Origin: an uncultured Lachnospiraceae bacterium
Lineage (GTDB): Bacteria > Bacillota > Clostridia > Lachnospirales > Lachnospiraceae
DNA: 44,570 nucleotides
NCBI GenBank assembly: GCA_910585715.1
Contig: CAJUEX010000024.1
Span: 1-44,570, forward strand
Reading direction: 5' to 3'
The notes beneath the pieces are model-generated. The model saw nothing but the letters and a program-made list of their open reading frames with translations, did not search any database and was not told the origin of the DNA. The position numbers were made by a program, and so were the translations under genes. This document shows, piece after piece, positions 32,901 through 42,400 of this stretch (position 1 is the stretch's first letter; every line of letters starts with the position of its first letter).

Positions 32901-33404
32901 GTTCCCGGCAACAGTAAAGTACAGGATGAGAAAAAGCCGGAAACTAATACAGGCTCTAAAAAAATATTTGCAGGCGCAGCAGTACAATCCGGCAATTATA
33001 AATACAAAATAGTAAAAATAGAGAAAAACGGTAACGGACAAGTGCATCTGACAGGAGCAAAGAAAGCTCTCGTTACGGTAAAAGTGCCGGAAAGCATAAA
33101 ACTTAACGGAAAGACTTTCAAGGTAACAGGAATTGGAGAGAATGCTTTTAAAAACCAGAAAAAGCTGAAAAAGGTAATCATTGGGGGAAATGTGCAAAAA
33201 ATCGGAGCAAAGGCATTTTATGGATGCAGCAAACTCACATCGATTACTGTCAAAGCAAAAAATTTACAGAAAATAGGCAAAAAGGCTTTTCAAGGGACAC
33301 CTAAAAAGATAGTTGCCGATGTGCCGAAGAAAAGGTATAAAAAATATGCAAAGCTTCTGAAAGGAAAGGGCTTTAAGGGCACAATAAAGATAAAGAAAAA
33401 ATAA
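29955..33404 (+). CDS. Large secreted mosaic surface protein (propeller-like, InlB-like, Ig-like, acidic linker, BspA-like)
   Basis: The true start is ATG 29955, overlapping the upstream stop, giving 1149 residues; a longer frame reads back inside the membrane protein gene. Order: signal peptide 1-33 ('LALAVWIAGLQVP...VNA'); repeated 'YGNGCFV.VG...S.DG..W' units (about 36-315), sialidase/propeller-like; a cadherin-like beta-sandwich (322-420); an InlB B-repeat-like module (420-496); an Ig-like domain (496-601); a second InlB-like module (604-677); a Big_3-like domain (679-756); a very acidic Asp/Asn/Gln/Pro/Gly low-complexity stretch (about 757-1002); and C-terminal BspA-like LRR_5 units ('GIGENAFKNQKKLKKVIIGG', 'IGAKAFYGCSKLTSI') ending in a Lys-rich tail. 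No LPXTG motif is visible. Adhesion or matrix binding is likely; the ligand is unknown. Confidence 0.85.
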   Translation: MRKKVKRISCILLALAVWIAGLQVPVMEVNASEEEWEYSEQRIGTFVAYGNGCFVSVGDGGKVWVSQNGYTWKQKGRIAVESRIGGLDYCGEYFFVYGSLGEVYLSKDGCKWSRVSIGRGCILKIVYGEGKYVANVGLHDIVSGSMWEYDGFGIYDSDNGINWQFSESVINNKMMDIAYGNGCFVAVGEDNILSKKKGKDYWEKHFMPEVMFKGVTYGNGMFIATTEYNGFFSSVDGVNWKQETGCYGEKIAYYNSCFYVWNPSSYYGNCLYVKDYMDNPEGEWIRELDRTQYGQIMDVACGNGKIVITTNEGVVIREEAESPEARLSSLGIKQGNLECAFQPDKTSYRATVGQALDSIELSAKAMEAHALITVKGPNQVSRKLINGGSISLGLEEGDTVFEITVLSEDKLETETYFLTVVKKPQYKVSVKEAVGGYATGAAYVEEGGSAALTAVPGEGFQFVCWEEENTEISRDDELILTDVQNDREILPVFEPVPDCRISFVPKEISAVRGEEFILKLDTTEEEEGYHDYRWRLLNGSNSAIKELWYEEENGVQVTVGEKEIEDTLYIQCYEYFYNYNGENVSEEDRSICTAVISVVQDQKTYQITAASSDEQAGTVTGGGSMTENENMLLTAKANPGYYFVEWQENGSSYSREESLILSGITEDMSLTAVFEQKKLESVQIARKPLKCSYKAGEQFDTKGMLVKAVYNDGSWKFIADYDYIPKEALTVGDSHVQIVYEDAGVRKAARVTVKVSGDEKSEQDREDSRAEDNQQPGGDKEEDNNRSDDDKEGNNNNQPDGDKEGNNNNQPDGDKKEDNKKPGGGEAEDNQQPEDGKEENNQQPDEGKEADKKEDNNQPDGDKGEDNQRPDDGKDEKEDNNQSYGGEEEDNQRPDDEKKEKEDDDQPDNGKEEDNQQPGDDKEEDDKEEDDKEEDNNQSDDNRNEEDMQPGDVREEDNSQPEGEKKGEENPTNNPAPDKTAPVPGNSKVQDEKKPETNTGSKKIFAGAAVQSGNYKYKIVKIEKNGNGQVHLTGAKKALVTVKVPESIKLNGKTFKVTGIGENAFKNQKKLKKVIIGGNVQKIGAKAFYGCSKLTSITVKAKNLQKIGKKAFQGTPKKIVADVPKKRYKKYAKLLKGKGFKGTIKIKKK
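32260..32870 (+). repeat. Degenerate tandem repeats coding the acidic linker
   Basis: Units around GAAGACAATAACCAGCCGGA and GATGATAAGGAAGAAG recur many times, including three near-exact GACGACAAGGAAGAA copies at about 32710-32757. They encode (E/D)DNQQP-DGDKE-like units. Such arrays can change length by slippage. They also create long open frames on the other strand and in another forward frame, which are not genes. Confidence 0.75.
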
Positions 33405-33483
33405 GAAATTCAAAGCGGTAAAAGAGATAAAAAGCGATAATCTTTAAAGAACAAAAGAAGATATGTTTTGGAGGGGAAAACCT

Positions 33484-36400
33484 ATGAGAAAGACTATAAA
33501 AAGATTAATGGCAGCCTGCCTGATAATATGCCTGCTGCCCTTTGCGGATTACTCCACGGCACTTGCGGCTGGAAATGCCGGAGCGGTAAACTCTGGAGTG
33601 GAAAATACCGAAGGGGGAAATATTGAATCGGGAAATACTGAAGAGGGAAATACCGGAATTGAAAAGAAAAACGGCAGCAACCATGGAGAAGAGGAAGCAG
33701 GCAGTCATAATGGGTCAGAGGAAACCGGCAGCAATCAGGAAGCAGCGGAATCTGACGGGAGTATGGTGCCAGCAGAAGACAGCACCGGCAATATATACAT
33801 AGAACCGGCAGATACCGGCAGTACGGAGCCTTCTGCCTTATCGGAAAATGATGCAGGAGACGATGGACTGCTTCCGGAAGCAGGAAAAACTGACCGTACA
33901 GGGGAAAGTGCCGACTGCAATATGCAGGTTCAGGCTCAAATTCATAAAAAGGGATATGTTGAACTTTGCTGGCAGGAGTTTGAAGAAGGCGCTTCCGGTT
34001 ATCGGATTTATCGCAACGAGCAGCTTCTGGCAGAAACAGAAGAACCGGAATTTCATGACAGGGAGCTGGAAAAGAAAGCGGCTTATATTTATAAGGTTGC
34101 TGTGCTGGATGAAGAGGGACAGGAAATTGCACAGGACTGTAGTACACAAATAGAGATTCCGGATAATTATCAGATGGACTATAACAGTTCGCTGATATTG
34201 AACGAAGACATGATAGTGTACGATTTGAATACTTCTGGAAAATTAGATTTAAATGGACATAGCCTTACGGTGTTAAATCATGGGAATTTAAGCGGGAAAA
34301 TTTTTTTTCACGGAGGTTCCCTGTTTGTGAATCATGATGTACAGATAAACTGTTCCGCATATGAAATGATTGCAGAAGAGGATTATCTGTATGCAGGGGG
34401 AAACGTAATATGGAATGCATGGTCATATGGCTATTACGATGAGGGGGTAATTAAACTTCAAAAGGGAACTATGGAAATCAAAGGGGATTTTCTGGCAGGT
34501 GAAACGGATACTTTTTTGGCTTCCGGGGATTTCTGCACTATATTTAACGGAGAAGAAAAACAGACCATTGAACTTTATAAAGGAGAAGCGGCTTTTGGAA
34601 GGGTAGAGCTGGCAAACAACAGTGAGGAAGGGGTATATGCCAGGGAGCCCTTTGTTTGCAGTGAATTCATTCAAAATGATACAAGGCTGGTAGTGGGAGC
34701 TGATGAGGTCACAAGCGGTTTTGAACTGGAAGAGGACATGATGATGGAGGGGGATTTCTGCCTTGGAGGAGGCATATTGGATCTTGCAGGGCATACACTG
34801 ACAATTCAGGGAAGCCTGATTCAGACCGGCGGAACGGTATTTGTAAACAGCGGAAGGCTTGTGATAGAAGGAGACTACCGAATCCAGTCCAGAATGGATA
34901 ACGAAGATGAAAATACGTTAGAAGAATATCAGTATGGAAAAAGCGCCGGCATTCTGAATATGACCATGGACGGAGATGAGGTGCTTGTAAAAGGAGGGTT
35001 TTATACCGATTCCAAAATGGACCATCAGGGAATGTTGGCAAAAGGAACTCTGGAAGTAAAAGGGGATTTTTATGAGTATGCACAGTCCTCCTTTGGAAAC
35101 TTTATTGCCACGGATGAGCATAAGGTAATTTTATCCGGAGAAGGAAAACAGACCGTAAGCTTTGGGATAAACAGGGCTTCTGCATCAGGATTTTCCAATC
35201 TGGAGCTGCGGAATGCAAGTGAAGAGGGTATTTTATTTGTAAACCGTCCCTATGTGGCAGGAGAGTTAAACGGAAATGACACCAGGACGGAAGGAGAAGT
35301 ATCCGTAGGAAGCAGAACTGTTTATAAGAATGGCTGTTATGGGGGCGATATTTATGTGATTGGCAATTTCGCAGTGAGAGAACCCTTGACGATTGGCGGT
35401 AATGTAACTGTTGCCAGCTATCTGTCTCTCTATGACCGTATGACGGTAGAGGGAAATGTAACGGTACAGAAAAATTGTCTTACCTTTATGGGCGGAGAAC
35501 TGATTGTAAAACAAAACTTTTCCGTGCTGGGAGGAAGCGGAAATTATGGCATTAAGATGACAAATGAAACAGACAGACTTTCTGTTTCTGGTGATTTCTA
35601 CTATGAAGCGGCAGGCTCCATGAGCAAAGCGGCAGGGACCATTGAGGTAAAGGGCAACGTGGAGATTGTAAAGGGTTTTATTGCGGAAGGCTCCCATGTG
35701 TTTTTGTTAAACGGCGATGGAAAACAGGAAGTGAGCATGAAGGAAGGAAATGCCTTTTATGAGCTTTGGGTGGAAAATTACAGTGAGGAAGGCGTCCATG
35801 TTTTAACGGATATTATTTTTGATTCCATAAAAGAAAACGGCTGCAACATTACCTATTTTTCCGGAATGCTTTCTAAGGATGAAGCGATAGACGGAGATTA
35901 TGAGCTGGATGAGGAAAACTTTAATTTAAATGGAAAGACGCTGACTGTCAATGGAGATTATATCCAGAGTCAGGGAATTTTGAAGCTGAATAAAGGAAAG
36001 CTGGTGGTAGAAGGGGATTTTATTCTTTCAGAAGGAACCGTTCAGATGACAGGCGGAAGTATAATTGTAAAAGGAAGCTTGATTCAGGAAGGCGGAACGA
36101 TACAGGTGGAAAACGGAAGCCTGACAGTAGAAAGGGATTACCGGCTGCAAAAGCGGAGCGGGCAGGAAGCTGATTATAGCTATGAAGCCTGCAGAGGAAT
36201 TTTACAGATGACAAAAGAAGGAGGCAGGGTTTTGGTAAAGGGCGATTTCCATACTGCTTCCACAGCGGACCATACCGATTGTTTTACCAATGGAATTTTG
36301 GAAATAAAGGGAAATCTGGTTCAGGAAACAAGGGGAAATGAATGTAATCTGGTATTTAGTATGGAACATCTGCTTTTGTTAAGCGGCACGGAGAAGCAGA

Positions 36401-39400
36401 CTGTCAGCTTTTTACCGGTAAAATTGGAGAAAGATAAATTATATTACCAGAGAATGTCCTGTATTGCTAATTTGGAGATAACGAATAAGGGCAAAGAGGG
36501 AATTGAATTTATCAATGAACCGGTTGTAAATGGAAGAATAAATGATAATCACAATAAAGTCACAGGTGCCATATCTATTATAAATATAAACTGGAACAAA
36601 GCTATATTTGAGCATGGATATTACGGGGGAGATATAGCTCTTTGGTGTGGAAGTCTGGATTATCGTTATAAGGATGAAATACATATTGCAGGTGACGTAC
36701 GAGCTTATTCAGGCCTTTCTGCCTCAAATAATCTGGAAATCGAAGGGGATTGTGTGGTTATAGAGGGAAGTATGAATCCGGATAAATATTGCATAAGCAT
36801 TGGGGGAAATCTGACTATAAAAAATACCTCTTATGGATTGTATTTTTCTAATAGCGGAAAGGTAGTCGTAGAGGGGAATCTGGATTATCAGCCGGACAAA
36901 TATAGAGAAGGATATTTGGAAAGCGGCACTCTTGAAGTAAAAGGAGATGCTCTTATTAGCGGCAGTTTCCGCTCATCCGGAACTCAGGTAATATTCAGCG
37001 GAGAAAAAAAGCAGATGATTTATGCCGGAGCTGCTTTATTTAAAAGACTGGTACTTTCCAACAACAGTGAAGAAGGGGTTATTGCCAATATGCTGTTGAA
37101 TTATTCTGATTTGGAAACAAATGGATGCCGAATTGTGTACGGCATGGAAAATGATTTGGAATATGCCGTTACGGGCTTTACCCTGCAGGAGGATTATACT
37201 GCAAAAGGCGACCTATATCTTATGGATGGGAATATGGATTTAAACGGGCATACGCTGACAGTGGAAGGCGACCTGATTCAGGCTTCAGGTGATATGAACA
37301 TAAACGGGGGCGCCCTGATTGTAAAAGGCAGCTATCGCATGCAATACCGTACCGGATTAGAGGGAGGCTATAAATACGGAAGCGGTAAAGGCGGGCTGGT
37401 CATGACCGGGGAAAAAGACAGGGTGCTTGTTTGCGGAGATTTTTATTGCAGTACCTTAAAAAATATGAGTGGTCTTTTGACGAACGGGACAATGGAAGTG
37501 CGGGGTGACTTTCGGCAAAATGCAGCAGAAAATTTTATTGCCACGGAAAATCATACGGTTGTTTTAGGAAGGAAACTGGATGAAAACGGGAATGTTTTTG
37601 TGCAGACGGTTTCTTTTGAAAGAAGTCCCGGAATTACCAGGTTCCATAAGGTGGTCTTGACAAAACTAAATGAAACGGGATATGTATTTAAAAATGACAT
37701 ATCCTCTATTAGTGATAAAGTTCTTTATGATTATTGTGACGAAGAGCCGCCCAGTGCAGTGACGAAGATTTCTGTAACAGGGGCAGAATGCAGTTCTATT
37801 ACGATAGCATACGAGGGGGCTGTGGATAATGAAAAGATTCTGGGTTATGAGATTTACAGGGATGGTATGAAGATTGGGGAAACAAGCGCCAAAAGCTTTA
37901 AGGATTCAGGATTAAAAGCAGATAAGGAATATACATACCAGGTATTTGCTTTTGACGGCTATCGGAATGTTGCAAAGACTTCACCGGAATGTGCAGGAAG
38001 GACTCTGGTGGATTTGGAAGCTCCTGAGGCAGTAAGGGGATTAAAGATAAAGTCTGTCACCGGTTCTTCTGTAACTATTGTATGGGGAAGAAGTTCGGAC
38101 AATGTAGAAGTAACAGGATATAAAGTATATGGCGATGGGAAGGAATTAGCTACGGTTAACGGTGAGTGTATTTATAAGGATATGGGACTTTCGGAAGGTA
38201 AAGTACATACATATCAGGTAACTGCCATAGATGAAAGTGGAAATGAATCGGAAAAAAGTGAAGAAGTAAAAGCTTCGGCAAAAATGCCGGAATTTCTTCA
38301 TATACTCCCAAATAATGACAATAGTATTGGCGGAGAGAATGTTACACTTTCTGCATTTTACGGAGGCGAATACAAGACGGGTGATTGCAGCCTTGATATA
38401 GAATACTATGACCAGGAAAAAAAGGAATGGACTTCTATTGTGCAGGGACTTTCAGGAGATTCTTATATAAGTCCCCAGTGCTATTGCCTATATTATAAGT
38501 GGAATATTTCAGAATTTCCAGAGCAAAAGCTGAAGGTGCGTTTTATGCTGTCTGATGTGGACGGAAACACAACAACAAAAGAACAGTCTTATTATATAGA
38601 CAGGACACCTCCCAAAAAACCGGTTGGTGTGATTGCAAAGGATCAGGAGGGGACGATTGCTGTTTCATGGAATCCGTCCAGTGATAAGGATTGCAGTTAT
38701 TATAATGTATTCCGAATCGAACGTAAGACTGGAGAATGTAAAAAGATAAAGGTCTTATTTGGAATTGACAATAATTCTTGTATTGATAGTTCTGTAGTGG
38801 CAGGAAAACAGTATGAATATTATGTACAGGCTGTGGACAATTTTGGACAGGAAAGTATCTTATCGGATTCAGCGTTTGTATTTGTCAGCGAAGATACTCA
38901 GGCTCCGGAACTGCAAAGCATACAGGTTCCCCAAAAAGTAAATAAAATTGCAAATATTAATGTGTATGCCAGAGACAATCGAAAGATTTCGGAAATTGCC
39001 CTGTATTATAAAGCAGAGAGGGAGGAAACATATCGCTTATTAGAGAAAAAAAGCAGTGCAAGGACTATTCAAAGGTTTGAATGGGACACTACAAAAGAAA
39101 AAGACGGAAACTATATATTAAAAGCAGTTGCGGTGGATGAAGCCGGAAACTGTTCTGATTCGCTTAGTGTAAGGACGGTCCGGTGTCAGGTAGACAATAC
39201 AGGAGTATCACAGGTAAAGATTACCGGCAGTACTGTTACAAGTACAGAGGTGCAGCTTACATGGAGTGATTTAAAAGAGAAGGACAGAGCAGGTTTTCAG
39301 GTAGTGCGTATAGAGGGAGAAAAAAGAATTCCAATGACTTATGAAAAGGCATTAGGAGCAAACCTGAAATATTTAAAACCAAATACGGAATACACATTTG

Positions 39401-42400
39401 TAGTTATCGGCTATGATGACGTCGGAAACCCGGGACCGGAGTCAGAGCCATATAAGGTTACGACTCAGTCCGATACCATTTCGCCGGTGATATCATATCT
39501 GTATGCAAGATGTAGCGGAAAAAAACATAATATTCAATTAAGCTATAAGGTTATAGATAATGATGCTGTTGATAAAATTATGTTCAGCTATTCAAGAGAT
39601 AACATCAATTATGAGGAAATCTGCACTGTGTCGTCAGATGGCAACAGAGTGTGTGAAGATAATGTATATTGGGACATTACAGATGTGGAGGAAGGGAATG
39701 TTTATGTAAAAGTATCCGCATATGACCAGAGTGGAAATATGACGGAAACAAGTGAAAATGATGCAGTCCAGTTCCCTATTGACAAAACAGCTCCCAATCC
39801 AGTCAAGAACCTTCATATCCTTGACGATAACAGTACTTTCACATGGGATAAAGCAGAAGAGGAAGATTTTAAAGAATATAAGATTTATCGTTCTTATTTA
39901 AATGCAGATATGTTTCGGTATATAGGAAAAACCAGTACAAATTCCTTCTGCGATAGAACCGCTGCAGAGAGTCAGACCTATTATTATAAGGTTACGGCAG
40001 TAGATTTATATGATAATGAAAGCGATGAATCAGATATTATCATATGGACCAGCGTAGCAGACAGAATAGCTCCAAAAGTCACCGGATTTTCCATTGGAAA
40101 TGGTAAAACAGCAGGGAGAAATCCGGAGTTCCATGTTATTTCAACAGACAATTTTGCCCTGTCTGCCATTAGTATGGAATATAGAAAAAAAGGTACGGAC
40201 AGCTGGCTGCCTATCGGGGAATACCAAGTGGAAGGAGATGTGGCAGAGCTTAAGGAAACATGGAGTACAGAAGGACTTGTAAGCGGAACATATGAAATAC
40301 GTATTGCCGCAATTGACAAGAGGGAAAACTATAGTGATTATTATACGGTGGATTTTTATCTGGATGTGGATGCACCAAAGACTCCTGCTATAACTGCAGA
40401 AGAAATAGAAGGAAAAGTCCATATTTCGTTTTCTGAAAATACGGAAGAAGATTTTACCGGATATAAACTGTATAAAAAGGAAAATAGCAGTGACCGTTAT
40501 GAATGCATTATGGAAGGAACGGAAAATGAATATTCTGATGAGGAAGTGGCATTAAGTACAAAATATCTATATTATGTGGAAGCATATGATCAAACAGGAA
40601 ATTATTCCAGTTCAGAAGAAGCGGTTATTGTTACAGACGATGTTGATAAACAAGCGCCTAAGGTAACCCTTGGGAGTTTTGAACCAATAGAGGGGAGAGA
40701 GATGGAATTTTTCCCGGAAACAGAGTGGGATAATGTAGAAATCGTAAAATATATCTGGGATTTTGGGGATGGTGAAACTTCTACAGCCAGAAATCCCAGA
40801 CATACATTTAGAGAGCCCGGGAAATATACAATCACCCTGAGCGTGGAAGATGAAGCAGGAAACAGGAAAATGGCACAATCCCAGGTGGAAGTGGCTCCAA
40901 AAGGCACAAAAGGGGTACATAAGCTCTTTGTAAGGGATGAAAACGATCAGCCTGTGAAAAATGCAGCAGTCATTTTATATTTATCCGATGATAATCAGCC
41001 CATGTATTATACCGATGATTCAGGAACCGTTTCCATCACAGGTGAAAAAGGCATTTTTCAGGTGGCTGTTAATGCGGAGGGTTTTTCCATCCAGGAGGGA
41101 ACTGTGACCATAGACTCAGAAAGGGATACGGAAAGCAGGATAATATTAAAAAACGGTCTTCCGATTATGGGAAATATTGAGACGAAAAAGCTGTCTTTGG
41201 AAGAATTAAAGGATTTAGGCGTAGACTTTACAGCCACAGATAATTTCTCCAGATATACATTTTATGGTGAGCTAACATTTGTCAGACAAGGAGTGAAAAC
41301 GGAAACTATAAGGATTTCTGCCGGAAGCCAGGGAAGCAGCGGAAGCGGCGGAAATTATGGAGGAGGTTGCGGCTTTTCCAATGGGAGAGGCGGTACTGGC
41401 ACCATTACACAATTGAGAGATTCTGAAGAGCCTGTTTTTGCCTATTTTTATATGGAACCAACAACGGTTTCCTGGCTAAAGGATATGTATCAGGTGCAGT
41501 TTGCCATTTTAAATATGGCGGACGAAAAATATCCAATTGAAAATGCCAAGGCTGTTCTTGAACTGCCTAAAGGGCTTTCTCTGGCAAAATTAAAGACAGC
41601 ACAAACCCTGTCAAAGGAAATAGGAACCGTAGGCGGTAATCAGGAAAGAGCCACAAGCTGGGTAGTAAAGGTAGATGCAGCAGGAGAGCATACTGTAAAC
41701 GTAAACTTTCAGGGAATCCTGCAGCCATTTGGGACAAAAGTAAAACAGACATTTTCTGCAACAGGACGATATACCTCCACAAACGGAAAGGGACTGCACC
41801 TCTATATTTATCCGGAAAAGACTGCCCATAATCTGGAAACATACTATGTTCAATACCAGCTGGTAAATGAGGCGGACATAGACTGCAATTATGTGACCGT
41901 TAATTTTGGAAAATATGAAACTCCGGAAAAAGTGGAAAAAGTATACAGCTATTTGAACGGGGAATTGCACAATGTGATCGAAAAAAGAAGCGGCATCCGA
42001 TATTATATGCCCTCAAAGGGTGTGGACGGACAGCTGCCAATCCTCAGTAAAGGAGATTCCCTTACGGTGGAGACGCTGAAGCCGGGACAGAGTATTTACG
42101 GAACCTATGCAAGAATCTTTCAGGGATTGGGAAAGCCGGAAGAAACTTATTATAAGCTATGCAGCGTCATGGTAAAGGAAATCAAATCAGAAACAAATGC
42201 AAACCTGAAGGTAACTGTCCAGCCTAAAGAAGGACATCTGGAAAAAAGCCGGCTGTTCGTTGATATCAATTTAGGCAGTTATACAAATGATCTGATCTCC
42301 GCCCTGAAAAATGTACTTAACACCTTGTCTGAAAGCTTCACACCAAAAAAATGCAGCGGAGATCCGGTAAATATTATGACAGGCGGATTTGAAAGCTCCC

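Noticed and set aside
32224..33012. Plus-strand frame of 262 codons in another frame of the same region
   Set aside because: The Lys/Arg/Thr-rich repetitive product mirrors the DNA repeats of the linker; no ribosome site and no family resemblance.
31743..33197. Minus-strand open frame of 484 codons opposite the mosaic adhesin gene
   Set aside because: It lies antisense to the repetitive acidic linker; its predicted product is a run of Ile/Val/Phe/Leu repeats, and there is no ribosome site. Acidic Asp/Glu/Asn repeats produce such frames on the other strand.
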